Below, piece by piece: positions 43,626 to 52,049 of a DNA stretch of 56,960 nucleotides (its first letter is position 1; each line of letters opens with the position of its first letter). The DNA lies in contig NZ_MDEQ02000038.1 in assembly GCF_001883705.2 (NCBI RefSeq), forward strand, positions 1 through 56,960, read 5' to 3'. The translations under genes were made by a program, and so were the position numbers. This DNA is from Burkholderia catarinensis (GTDB taxonomy: Bacteria; Pseudomonadota; Gammaproteobacteria; Burkholderiales; Burkholderiaceae). The notes beneath the pieces were generated by a model. That model searched no databases. It worked only from the letters and a program-made list of their open reading frames with translations, and was not told the origin of the DNA.

Positions 43626-45608
43626 TCAGCGCACTTCGGTGAGCTGATCGAGGATGGCCGGATTCTCGAGCGTGGACGTGTCCTGCGTGATCGCCTCGCC
43701 CTTCGCGAGCGAGCGCAGCAGGCGCCGCATGATCTTGCCCGAACGCGTCTTCGGCAGGTTGTCGCCGAAGCGGATGTCCTTCGGCTTCGCAATCGGCCCG
43801 ATCTGCTTGCCGACCCAGTCGCGCAACGTCTTCGCGAGTGCCGCGGCTTCCTCGCCTTCCGGACGCGAACGCTTCAGCACCACGAACGCCACGACCGCCT
43901 CGCCCGTCGTGTCGTCCGGACGGCCGACCACGGCCGCCTCGGCAACGAGCTCGTGCGACACCAGCGCCGACTCGATCTCCATCGTGCCGAGCCGGTGGCC
44001 CGACACGTTCAGCACGTCGTCGATCCGGCCCATGATCGTGAAGTAGCCGGTGTCCTTGTCGCGCACGGTGCCGTCGCCGGCGAGATACAGCCGGCCGCCG
44101 AGTTCCTCGGGGTAGTAGCTCTTCTTGAAGCGCTCCGGGTCGCCCCAGATCGTGCGGATCATCGCGGGCCACGGGCGCTTGACGACCAGGATGCCGCCTT
44201 GCCCGTCCGCCACGTCCTGGCCCGTCTCGTCGACCACCGCGGCCATGATGCCCGGCAGCGGCAGCGTGCACGAACCGGGCACGGTCGGCGTCGCGCCCGG
44301 CAGCGGCGTGATCATGTGGCCGCCCGTCTCGGTCTGCCACCACGTGTCGACGATCGGGCAGCGCTCGTGGCCGACGTGCTTGTGATACCACATCCATGCT
44401 TCCGGATTGATCGGCTCGCCGACCGTGCCGATGATGCGTAGGCTCGACAGGTCATAGCTCTTCGGGTGCACCTTGTCGTCGGCATCGGCGGCCTTGATCA
44501 GCGAACGGATCGCGGTCGGCGCGGTGTAGAACACGGTGACCTTGTGATCGCCGATCATCTTCCAGAAGCGGCCGGCGTCCGGGTAGGTCGGCACGCCTTC
44601 GAACACGACCTGCGTGCCGCCGCATGCGAGCGGGCCGTACGTGATGTACGTGTGGCCGGTCACCCAGCCGATGTCGGCCGTGCACCAGAATACGTCGTCG
44701 GGTTTCCAGTCGAAGGTCCACTTCATCGTCTGCGCGGCCCACAGCAGGTAGCCGCCGGTGCTGTGCTGCACACCCTTCGGCTTGCCGGTCGAGCCCGACG
44801 TATACAGGATGAACAGCGGATGCTCGGCGCCGACCCATTCCGGCTCGCAGCGGTCGGCTTCGCCGTCCGTCAGCTCATGCATCCACAGGTCGCGGTCCGC
44901 ATGCCAGTCGATCTTGCCGCCGGTGCGGCGATAGACGATCACGCTCTTCACCGCTTCGCAGCCGCCCATCGCGATCGCCTCGTCGGCGATGCTCTTGAGC
45001 GGCAGCGTCTTGCCGCCGCGCGCCTGCTCGTCGGCCGTGATCAGCGCGACCGCGCCGACGTCGACGAGCCGCTCGTTCAGCGACTTCGCGGAGAAGCCGC
45101 CGAATACGACCGAGTGCGTGGCGCCGATCCGCGCGCAGGCCTGCATCGCGACGATGCCTTCGATCGACATCGGCATGTAGATGACGACGCGGTCGCCCTT
45201 GGCGATCCCGCGTTTCTTCAGCGCATTCGCGAAACGCGACACGCGTGCCAGCAGATCCGCATAGGTGACGCGCGTGACGGTGCCGTCGTCGGCCTCGAAG
45301 ATCACCGCGACGCGCTCGCCGTTGCCGGCTTCGACGTGACGGTCGAGGCAGTTGTACGACGCGTTCAGCTCGCCGTCGTCGAACCACTTGTAGAACGGCG
45401 CGTTGCTCTCGTCGAGCACCGTCGAAAACGGCTTGTGCCACGCGAGGCCCTCGCGCGCGAGACGCGCCCAGAAGCCTTCGTAATCCTGCTCGGCCTCGGC
45501 GACGAGCGCGCGATAGGCCGGCATGCCGGAAATGGTCGCCGCCAGTTCGAGCGCCGCGGGCGGCGCGAACTGGCGGGTTTCGTGAAGAACCGATTCAATC
45601 GCAGACAT
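43626..45608 (-). CDS. acs: Acetyl-CoA synthetase (AMP-forming)
   Basis: The 660-residue enzyme makes acetyl-CoA from acetate, ATP and CoA. The ANL signature YTSGSTGKPKGVQHSTGGYL, VDTWWQTETGG and the C-terminal NLPKTRSGKIMRRLLR are all present; the last contains the catalytic lysine that is normally controlled by acetylation. The length is typical. The acetate-type symporter pair lies downstream on the same strand. It diverges from an EamA transporter across a 328-bp promoter region. Confidence 0.97.
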   Translation of the reverse strand: MSAIESVLHETRQFAPPAALELAATISGMPAYRALVAEAEQDYEGFWARLAREGLAWHKPFSTVLDESNAPFYKWFDDGELNASYNCLDRHVEAGNGERVAVIFEADDGTVTRVTYADLLARVSRFANALKKRGIAKGDRVVIYMPMSIEGIVAMQACARIGATHSVVFGGFSAKSLNERLVDVGAVALITADEQARGGKTLPLKSIADEAIAMGGCEAVKSVIVYRRTGGKIDWHADRDLWMHELTDGEADRCEPEWVGAEHPLFILYTSGSTGKPKGVQHSTGGYLLWAAQTMKWTFDWKPDDVFWCTADIGWVTGHTYITYGPLACGGTQVVFEGVPTYPDAGRFWKMIGDHKVTVFYTAPTAIRSLIKAADADDKVHPKSYDLSSLRIIGTVGEPINPEAWMWYHKHVGHERCPIVDTWWQTETGGHMITPLPGATPTVPGSCTLPLPGIMAAVVDETGQDVADGQGGILVVKRPWPAMIRTIWGDPERFKKSYYPEELGGRLYLAGDGTVRDKDTGYFTIMGRIDDVLNVSGHRLGTMEIESALVSHELVAEAAVVGRPDDTTGEAVVAFVVLKRSRPEGEEAAALAKTLRDWVGKQIGPIAKPKDIRFGDNLPKTRSGKIMRRLLRSLAKGEAITQDTSTLENPAILDQLTEVR

Positions 45609-45936
45609 CGACTACCCCTTGGTGAACATGAATCCTCTGGCGGCGCGATCGTGCGCGCCGCGTGTCTTGGCCGGCGCATGCGCGCCGCTGTCTCCCACCC
45701 ACCTGCGCACGGCCACGAAGGCTGCGCGCGATGCTGCACCGCAGCACATCACGCAACGGTGAACGTGCGGCCCGGCGGTTTCCACGATAAGCGCTCCAAC
45801 TTACCCGTCACTTACGCGGCATGGCCGTTTCGCACGCCGGGCGGCTTGCATTACGGTCCGCCGCATTACAGTCCGCTTTACGCTGTTACAACCGCGACCC
45901 TACAATCCTAACTGAACTCGCCTCCCGGATTCCAGC
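45609..45936. other. acs/EamA divergent intergenic region
   Basis: No gene is seen. Two near-identical direct repeats GCATTACGGTCCGC (45848-45861) and GCATTACAGTCCGC (45863-45876) stand just upstream of the EamA promoter. The acs side shows no clear hexamers to my eye. Confidence 0.5.
45877..45906 (+). promoter_or_regulatory. Putative promoter of the EamA-family gene
   Basis: TTTACG (45877-45882), an 18-nt spacer and TACAAT (45901-45906) lie 31 nt before the TTG start. Direct repeats immediately upstream may be activator sites. Confidence 0.5.
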
Positions 45937-46836
45937 TTGAATCGCTACGCCCTCTTCCTCATCCTGTCGATGCTGTTCGTCGGCAGCAACGTCGGTATCG
46001 GTAAATCCATCGTTGCATTCGTCCCCGTCGCCATCCTCGCCACGCTGCGCTTCGTGATCGCGATCGCCGTGCTGTGGCCGCTGTTCAGCCCCGTGAAGAT
46101 GCGCGCGGTCAAGCGCGGCGAATGGCTGAACCTGTTCCTGCAGGCGTTCTTCGGCACCTTCATGTTCACGCTGCTGATGCTCAACGGCGTGCAGCGCACG
46201 AGCGCGGTGGCGGCCGGCGTCATCACGAGCACGATCCCGGCGATCGTCGCGCTGTTCGCATGGCTGATCCTGCGTGAAAAACCGAACGGCCGTGCGCTCG
46301 TGTCGATCGGGCTCGCGATCGTCGGCGTCGTGACGATCAACCTCGCCAACGGCGGCGCGGCCGGGCACGGCGAAGCGTCCGGTTCGCTGGCCGGCAACCT
46401 GCTGATCCTCGGCGCGGTGTGCTGCGAATCGATCTACGTGATCCTGTCGCGCCGGCTCACGCAGACGCTCGCGCCGATCGACATCTGCGCGTATACACAC
46501 CTGTTCGGCCTGTTCCTGATGCTGCCGCTCGGCGTGACGGCGCTGTGGCACTTCGATTACGCGAGCGTGCCGGCCGGCACCTGGGCGCTCGTCGTCTGGT
46601 ATGGCCTGTCGGCCAGCATCTTCTCGTTCTGGCTGTGGATGAAAGGCATCCGGCACGTGCCGGGCAGCCTTGCCGGCGTGTTCAGCGCGGTACTGCCGAT
46701 CGCCGCGGCCGCGTACGGCATCGCGTTCCTCGGCGAGCGACCGACGCTCGCGCACGGCATCGCGCTCGCGTGCGTCGTTGCCGGCATCGTGCTCGCGAGC
46801 CTGCGCGTGAAACGCGTGCCGGCGGCCGCCTCCTGA
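45937..46836 (+). CDS. EamA/DMT family transporter
   Basis: The start is a TTG giving MNRYALFLIL; no better start is near, since an ATG 11 codons in would cut the first helix. The 299-residue product has ten membrane helices in two EamA repeats, each ending in a conserved run such as LREKPNGRALVSIGLAIVGV and LGERPTLAHGIALACVVAGI. The family exports metabolites or amino acids; substrate unknown. It stands alone on the plus strand between acs and the YqhA-like gene. Confidence 0.88.
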   Translation: MNRYALFLILSMLFVGSNVGIGKSIVAFVPVAILATLRFVIAIAVLWPLFSPVKMRAVKRGEWLNLFLQAFFGTFMFTLLMLNGVQRTSAVAAGVITSTIPAIVALFAWLILREKPNGRALVSIGLAIVGVVTINLANGGAAGHGEASGSLAGNLLILGAVCCESIYVILSRRLTQTLAPIDICAYTHLFGLFLMLPLGVTALWHFDYASVPAGTWALVVWYGLSASIFSFWLWMKGIRHVPGSLAGVFSAVLPIAAAAYGIAFLGERPTLAHGIALACVVAGIVLASLRVKRVPAAAS

Positions 46837-46948
46837 TCGGTCCCCGGCAGTACCGGCGCGTCGCTGCAGTCGCGCCGGCCGACGCGTTACAATAGCGCGC
46901 CTTTTCAAAATCACCCCGATACCTGCGCACCGCGCCCGCACTTCCGAC

Positions 46949-47557
46949 ATGTCCGCCCCGCATTCGCCCGGCCGCCCCGCGCGTCGCCCGCTTCGCCCCC
47001 TTCCCGCGCTGATTTTCATGAGCCGCTGGCTCCAGGTTCCGCTTTACCTCGGCCTGATCGTTGCGCAAGCCGTCTATGTGTTCCTGTTCCTGAAGGAAGT
47101 CTGGCACCTGCTGTCGCATGCGACCAGCCTCGACGAAATCAGCGTGATGCTCGCGGTGCTCGGCCTGATCGACGTGGTGATGATCTCGAACCTGCTGATC
47201 ATGGTGATCGTCGGCGGTTACGAAACGTTCGTGTCGCGCCTCGGCATCGAGGGCCACCCCGACGAGCCCGAGTGGCTCGACCACGTGAACGCGGGCGTGC
47301 TGAAGGTCAAGCTGTCGATGGCATTGATCAGCATTTCGTCGATCCACCTGCTGAAGACCTTCATCAACCCCGACCAGCACACGATGCACGCGATCATGTG
47401 GCAGGTGATCATCCACGTGTCGTTCCTCGTGTCGGCGCTCGTGATGGCGTGGGTCGACCGCCTGACGACGCACACGCACCCGGCCCACTTCCACGAGACG
47501 CATGCGCCAGCAGCGGCCGCGTCCCGCAAGCCGGCCGAAGCAGCCGTCAACGCATAA
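46949..47557 (+). CDS. YqhA/UPF0114 (TIGR00645) family membrane protein
   Basis: The 202-residue protein has a basic, Pro-rich N-terminus, then three to four membrane helices. YLGLIVAQAVYVFLFLKEVWHL, MLAVLGLIDVVMISNLLIMVIVGGYETFVS and the loop VKLSMALISISSIHLLKTFIN are typical of UPF0114. The His-rich tail (THTHPAHFHETHAP) is unusual and may bind metal. Function of the family is unknown. It ends 34 nt before the fumarase start, so the two may be co-transcribed. Confidence 0.88.
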   Translation: MSAPHSPGRPARRPLRPLPALIFMSRWLQVPLYLGLIVAQAVYVFLFLKEVWHLLSHATSLDEISVMLAVLGLIDVVMISNLLIMVIVGGYETFVSRLGIEGHPDEPEWLDHVNAGVLKVKLSMALISISSIHLLKTFINPDQHTMHAIMWQVIIHVSFLVSALVMAWVDRLTTHTHPAHFHETHAPAAAASRKPAEAAVNA

Positions 47558-47591
47558 ACGCATTCCCCACAGTCCCCACAGAGTCTCAGCC

Positions 47592-49115
47592 ATGACCGTC
47601 ATCAAACAGGAAGACCTGATCCAGAGCATCGCGGATTCGCTGCAGTACATCAGCTACTACCACCCGCTCGACTACATCCAGGCGCTCGGCCGCGCGTACG
47701 AGTTGGAAGAGAGCCCGGCCGCGAAGGATGCGATCGCGCAGATCCTCACGAACAGCCGCATGTGCGCGGAAGGCAAGCGCCCGATCTGCCAGGACACCGG
47801 CATCGTCACGATCTTCGTGAAGGTCGGCATGGACGTGCGCTGGGACGGCGCGACGATGGGCCTCACCGACATGATCAACGAAGGCGTGCGCCGCGGTTAC
47901 ACGCACCCGGACAACGTGCTGCGTGCGTCGATCGTCAATCCGCCGGAAGGCGCCCGCAAGAACACGAAGGACAACACGCCGGCCGTGATCCACTACGAGA
48001 TCGTGCCGGGCGACAAGGTCGACGTGCAGGTCGCGGCGAAGGGCGGCGGCTCGGAGAACAAGTCGAAGTTCGTGATGCTGAACCCGTCCGACTCGATCGT
48101 CGACTGGGTGCTGAAGACGGTCCCGACGATGGGCGCGGGCTGGTGCCCGCCCGGCATGCTCGGGATCGGCATCGGCGGCACCGCCGAAAAGGCGATGCTG
48201 ATGGCGAAGGAATCGCTGATGGAGCCGATCGACATCCAGGAAATCATCGCGCGCGGCCCGCAGGACTGGGTCGAGGAACTGCGCGTCGAGCTGCACGAGA
48301 AGGTCAACGCGCTCGGCATCGGCGCGCAGGGCCTTGGCGGCCTGGCGACCGTGCTCGACGTGAAGATCATGGCGGCACCGACGCACGCGGCCTCGAAGCC
48401 GGTCGCGCTGATCCCGAACTGCGCGGCGACGCGCCACGCGCACTTCGTGCTCGACGGTTCGGGCCCGGCCAAGCTTGAAGCGCCGTCGCTCGACGCCTGG
48501 CCGAAGGTCCAATGGGAACCGAACACGGAAACCAGCAAGCGCGTCGACCTGAACACGCTGACGCCGGAAGAAGTCGCGAGCTGGGCACCGGGCCAGACGC
48601 TGCTGCTGTCGGGCAAGATGCTCACCGGCCGCGACGCCGCGCACAAGCGCATCGCCGACATGCTCGCGAAGGGCGAGAAGCTGCCGGTCGACTTCACGAA
48701 CCGCGTGATCTACTACGTCGGCCCGGTCGATCCGGTGCGCGACGAAGTGGTCGGCCCGGCCGGCCCGACGACGGCCACCCGCATGGACAAGTTCACCGAG
48801 ACGATGCTCGCGCAGACGGGCCTGATCTCGATGGTCGGCAAGGCCGAACGCGGCCCGGTCGCGATCGACGCGATCAAGAAGCACAAGGCTGCTTACCTGA
48901 TGGCGGTCGGCGGTGCAGCTTACCTCGTGTCGAAGGCGATCCGCGGCGCGAAGGTGCTCGCATTCGAAGACCTCGGCATGGAAGCGATCTACGAGTTCGA
49001 CGTGCAGGACATGCCGGTGACGGTCGCCGTCGATTCGTCGGGCACGTCGGTGCACCAGACCGGTCCCAAGGAGTGGCAGGCGAAGATCGGCAAGATCCCG
49101 GTCGCAACCGCTTAA
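47592..49115 (+). CDS. fumA: Fumarate hydratase, class I (iron-sulfur)
   Basis: From MTVIKQEDLI the product has 507 residues, as for class I fumarases. KRPICQDTGIVTIFVKVG in the N-terminal domain and IPNCAATRHAHFVLDG carry conserved cysteines of the 4Fe-4S site; the C-terminal beta domain has GRDAAHKRI and YYVGPVDP. It interconverts fumarate and malate in the TCA cycle. The cluster is oxygen- and iron-sensitive, which fits its place beside the iron-storage gene. It ends at a strong terminator. Confidence 0.96.
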   Translation: MTVIKQEDLIQSIADSLQYISYYHPLDYIQALGRAYELEESPAAKDAIAQILTNSRMCAEGKRPICQDTGIVTIFVKVGMDVRWDGATMGLTDMINEGVRRGYTHPDNVLRASIVNPPEGARKNTKDNTPAVIHYEIVPGDKVDVQVAAKGGGSENKSKFVMLNPSDSIVDWVLKTVPTMGAGWCPPGMLGIGIGGTAEKAMLMAKESLMEPIDIQEIIARGPQDWVEELRVELHEKVNALGIGAQGLGGLATVLDVKIMAAPTHAASKPVALIPNCAATRHAHFVLDGSGPAKLEAPSLDAWPKVQWEPNTETSKRVDLNTLTPEEVASWAPGQTLLLSGKMLTGRDAAHKRIADMLAKGEKLPVDFTNRVIYYVGPVDPVRDEVVGPAGPTTATRMDKFTETMLAQTGLISMVGKAERGPVAIDAIKKHKAAYLMAVGGAAYLVSKAIRGAKVLAFEDLGMEAIYEFDVQDMPVTVAVDSSGTSVHQTGPKEWQAKIGKIPVATA

Positions 49116-49127
49116 GCGCGATCGAGC

Positions 49128-49155
49128 GAAAGGCCGGACGGGAGTCCGGCCTTTC
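49128..49155 (+). terminator. Terminator of the fumarase gene
   Basis: A perfect 12-bp stem GAAAGGCCGGAC/GTCCGGCCTTTC with a GGGA loop begins 13 nt after the fumarase stop. The following T content is low but the stem is strong. Confidence 0.75.
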
Positions 49156-49164
49156 TACTTCTCG

Positions 49165-49211
49165 TTCTCATTATCGTGCGCGGCCGGTTACTCGAGGCTG
49201 ATTCTCATTAC
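49165..49211. promoter_or_regulatory. Fur-box-like half sites upstream of bfr
   Basis: TTCTCATTATC (49165-49175) and GATTCTCATTAC (49200-49211) resemble the right half of the Fur consensus. They are 100-145 nt before bacterioferritin. Neither is a full 19-bp box. Confidence 0.4.
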
Positions 49212-49308
49212 ATGCAAAAGGCAGGCCAGACAAGGCTTCGAGGCTTGGCTTTTCTCGTTCGAGCGATTATCGTTCGGTTTCTGAAGCCCCACTGAACAAG
49301 GAACAGCC

Positions 49309-49785
49309 ATGCAAGGCGACAAGAAAGTCATCGAATATCTGAACGCCCAACTGAAGAACGAACTCACGGCGATCAACCAGTACTTCCTGCATGCCCGCAT
49401 GTACAAGCACTGGGGCCTCGACAAGCTCGGCAAGCACGAATACGACGAGTCGATCGGCGAAATGAAGCATGCCGACTGGCTGATCGAGCGCGTGTTCATG
49501 CTCGACGGCCTGCCGAACCTGCAGGATCTGCACAAGCTGCTCGTCGGCGAGGAAACCGAAGAGATCCTGAAGTGCGACCTGAAGCTCGAGCAGATCTCGC
49601 AGTCCACCTGCAAGGAAGCGATCGCCTACTGCGAATCGGTTCGCGACTACGTGTCGCGCGAGATCTTCGAAAAGATCCTCGACGACACCGAAGAGCACAT
49701 CGACTGGCTGGAAACGCAGATCGACCTGATCGGCAAGGTCGGCATCCAGAACTACCAGCAATCGATGATGGGTTCGGCCGAGTAA
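49309..49785 (+). CDS. bfr: Bacterioferritin
   Basis: The 158-residue protein is a 24-mer ferritin subunit that stores iron. Ferroxidase ligands Glu18, Glu51, His54, Glu94 and His130 and the haem ligand Met52 are in their usual places. The sixth ligand, normally Glu127, reads Thr127 (DDTEEH), with acidic residues on both sides. AAGGAACAGCC precedes the ATG. Fur-box-like sequences lie upstream, and the partner ferredoxin gene bfd is 1 kb downstream, past murI. Confidence 0.96.
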   Translation: MQGDKKVIEYLNAQLKNELTAINQYFLHARMYKHWGLDKLGKHEYDESIGEMKHADWLIERVFMLDGLPNLQDLHKLLVGEETEEILKCDLKLEQISQSTCKEAIAYCESVRDYVSREIFEKILDDTEEHIDWLETQIDLIGKVGIQNYQQSMMGSAE

Positions 49786-49813
49786 TCGCGTCACCCGCCG
49801 CCGAGCCGCCAGC

Positions 49814-50677
49814 ATGACGATGACGAACCAGCCTGCCGCTGCCGCGATGCGTGCCGCCGCCCCCGTCGGCATCTTCGATTCCGGGCTGGGCGGCCTGTCG
49901 GTGCTGCGCGCCGTGCGCGCGCAGCTGCCCGGCGAATCATGCATCTACGTCGCCGATTCGCACCATGCGCCGTATGGTCCGCGCGACGAGGCGTTCATTA
50001 CGGAACGCACGCTGGCAATCGGCGAATGGCTCGCTCGCGAAGGCGCGAAAGCGCTCGTCGTCGCCTGCAACACCGCAACGGCGCGGGCGATCGCGGCCAT
50101 CCGCGAACACCTGCCGATGCCGCTCGTCGGCGTCGAGCCGGGTATCAAACCGGCCGCAGCCTTGTCCGCGAGCGGCATCGCGGGCGTCCTCGCCACGCAA
50201 TCGACGCTGAACAGCCCACGCTTCCAGGCGCTGCTCGACCGCTACGGCGCGGGCCGCCGCTTCATCTGCCAGCCCGGCCACGGGCTCGTCGAAGCGATCG
50301 AACGCGGCGACACGAACTCGCCCGCCTTGCGTGCGTTGCTCGACCGTTACCTGCAACCGATGCTCGACGGCGGCGCCGATACGCTGGTGCTCGGCTGCAC
50401 GCATTACCCGTTTCTCATAGAAACGATTCGTAACCTTATCGGCGACCGCCTGACGATCGTCGACACGAGCGACGCCATCGCCCGCCAGCTCGCGCGGGTG
50501 CTCGACGAACGCGCGCTGCGTGCACCGGACGGCACGCGCGCGGCGCCCCCCCGCTTCTGCTCGACCGGCGACGGCCGGCCATTGCAGGTGCTCGCCTCGA
50601 CGCTGCTCGGCCTCGATGCACCGGTCGAATCCGTCACCATTTCCTCGCCGAACGCACGCGCCTGCGCGACCGCCTGA
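49814..50677 (+). CDS. murI: Glutamate racemase
   Basis: The 287-residue enzyme makes D-glutamate for peptidoglycan. The catalytic cysteines are Cys85 in VACNTATA and Cys195 in LGCTHYPF; GIFDSGLGGLSVLRA opens the Rossmann-like domain and HHAPYGPRDE is conserved. The ATG is 28 nt after bfr, so transcription from the bfr promoter is possible. A second ATG at codon 12 is a less likely start. Confidence 0.95.
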   Translation: MTMTNQPAAAAMRAAAPVGIFDSGLGGLSVLRAVRAQLPGESCIYVADSHHAPYGPRDEAFITERTLAIGEWLAREGAKALVVACNTATARAIAAIREHLPMPLVGVEPGIKPAAALSASGIAGVLATQSTLNSPRFQALLDRYGAGRRFICQPGHGLVEAIERGDTNSPALRALLDRYLQPMLDGGADTLVLGCTHYPFLIETIRNLIGDRLTIVDTSDAIARQLARVLDERALRAPDGTRAAPPRFCSTGDGRPLQVLASTLLGLDAPVESVTISSPNARACATA

Positions 50678-50765
50678 CGCGGGCCGGCGCACCCCCTCCC
50701 GCCTCGGCTCTGCCGCTTCTGCCGCTTCAAGGGTCTGATGACCTTAAAAAAAGCCCGACCCAGGC

Positions 50766-50803
50766 TTGTCAACGCCCGCAAAATTAATGATAATAATTCG
50801 CAT
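50766..50803 (+). promoter_or_regulatory. bfd promoter with overlapping Fur box
   Basis: TTGTCA (50766-50771), 17 nt and GATAAT (50789-50794) form a good promoter. The Fur-box-like TAATGATAATAATTCGCAT (50785-50803) covers the -10, the expected layout for iron repression. Confidence 0.75.
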
Positions 50804-50827
50804 TAACGTTAGCTATCGCAACTCATC

Positions 50828-51064
50828 ATGATCGTCTGCGTGTGCAAGTCTGTTTCCGATCGCAAGATTCGCGCGTCCCTCGCAGAGGGCGTGAATTCTT
50901 TCGACGAACTCCAGTTCGAACTCGGCGTAGCCACGTGCTGCGGCAAGTGCGAGGAATCCGTACGCGACCTCATGGCCGAGCAGGGCGTCTGCGCGAGCCG
51001 GTGCGGTGTCGAGCATCACGCTCACCCGATCCCGGTCACGTTCTACGAACGCAAGGCGGCCTGA
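50828..51064 (+). CDS. bfd: Bacterioferritin-associated ferredoxin
   Basis: This 78-residue 2Fe-2S protein delivers electrons to bacterioferritin so that stored iron is released. The ligands are Cys4 and Cys6 in VCVCKSV and Cys38 and Cys41 in TCCGKC. The C-terminal tail (RCGVEHHAHPIPVTFYERKAA) is a little longer than in E. coli Bfd and holds extra Cys and His. The Fur-boxed promoter means it is made when iron is scarce. TonB and ExbBD follow downstream. Confidence 0.95.
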   Translation: MIVCVCKSVSDRKIRASLAEGVNSFDELQFELGVATCCGKCEESVRDLMAEQGVCASRCGVEHHAHPIPVTFYERKAA

Positions 51065-51168
51065 CCGGCGCCGAGTGCGCGCATGCGGCCCAGGCCGCAT
51101 TTTTTGTTTTAACCGTCAGCAAGCCATCGTCTGCGCGAGCCAGCGGCTTACCTGCCAAGGAGCCTGTC

Positions 51169-51231
51169 ATGGAATTGCTGATCGGATTTGTGACCACCGT
51201 TTGCATCTCGCTGCTGATCTTCCGCAAGTGA
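51169..51231 (+). CDS. Putative 20-residue membrane peptide
   Basis: A perfect AAGGAG lies 6 nt before an ATG that opens a 20-codon frame, MELLIGFVTTVCISLLIFRK, followed by TGA. The peptide is a single hydrophobic helix with one acidic residue at the N-end and Arg-Lys at the C-end, giving clear topology. It stands between bfd and tonB in the iron-regulated region. I do not know a family. The strong ribosome site and membrane-like composition argue that it is translated. Confidence 0.55.
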   Translation: MELLIGFVTTVCISLLIFRK

Positions 51232-51282
51232 TGCCGATTCACCCGCCGCGCCCCGGGTGCGACATCGTTCTTTCAAGCTAAC

Positions 51283-52014
51283 ATGCAGGCTTCGCATCTC
51301 GCTCCTGCCGGCGCCTTGCCGGCTGCACCACGTATGAATCCCCGAGTGATCGTCGTCGCGGTCGGTGTGCTTGCCGCACACGCGATCATGCTGACGGCCG
51401 CCTGGCTCCATCGCAACGCGCCGCCGCCGAAATCGGTCGAAGTCCAGTCGATCACCGCGCAGCTCATCGCGCCTGCGCCGATCGCCCGGCAGGTCGCGGC
51501 CGAATCGATCCCGCAGCCCGCACCGCCGAAGCCCGTACCGCGCGTAAAGCCGAAGGTCGAGCCGAAGCCGGTGCCGAAAGCCGCGAAGCCGACGCCCCAG
51601 CCGGTTGCACAATCGCCGGCCCCGTCGCCAACGCCCGCGCCGGCCGCCGATCCGACGCCTGCTCCCGCCGCCCCCGCACCTGCGGCACCGGCCGCCACGC
51701 CCGGCCCCGCTCGCGAAACGATGCAGGTCAGCGCGCCGAAGAACGTGCCGACGCTGCAGTGCAACTTCGTGAAGCCCGACTACCCGTCGATGTCGCGCCG
51801 CCGCGGCGAGTCGGGCACGGCCTATGTTCATTTCGTCGTCGGCGTGACCGGCAAGATCGAAAGCATCAATCTGCAGAAGAGCAGCGGCTACCCGCGCCTC
51901 GACGATGCCGCACTCGACGCGATGCGTTCGACCACCTGCCGTCCGTACATCGAGAACGGCCAGGCGATCCGCGCCGCCCGCACACAGCCCTACAGCTTCG
52001 GGCTCACTGACTAA
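51283..52014 (+). CDS. tonB: Energy transducer TonB
   Basis: The 243-residue protein has a short N-terminal tail, one membrane anchor (RVIVVAVGVLAAHAIMLTAAWL, about 20-42), a long Pro/Lys/Ala-rich spacer (about 55-150) and the C-terminal TonB domain with YPSMSRRRGESGTAYVHFVV and SSGYPRLDDAALDAMR. It spans the periplasm and powers outer-membrane iron and haem receptors. The start may instead be the ATG at codon 18 (51334); neither has a strong ribosome site. exbB follows by 35 nt. Confidence 0.95.
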   Translation: MQASHLAPAGALPAAPRMNPRVIVVAVGVLAAHAIMLTAAWLHRNAPPPKSVEVQSITAQLIAPAPIARQVAAESIPQPAPPKPVPRVKPKVEPKPVPKAAKPTPQPVAQSPAPSPTPAPAADPTPAPAAPAPAAPAATPGPARETMQVSAPKNVPTLQCNFVKPDYPSMSRRRGESGTAYVHFVVGVTGKIESINLQKSSGYPRLDDAALDAMRSTTCRPYIENGQAIRAARTQPYSFGLTD

Positions 52015-52049
52015 CCTGCCTCATCCGGAAGATTCAAAGGAAACAAAAA

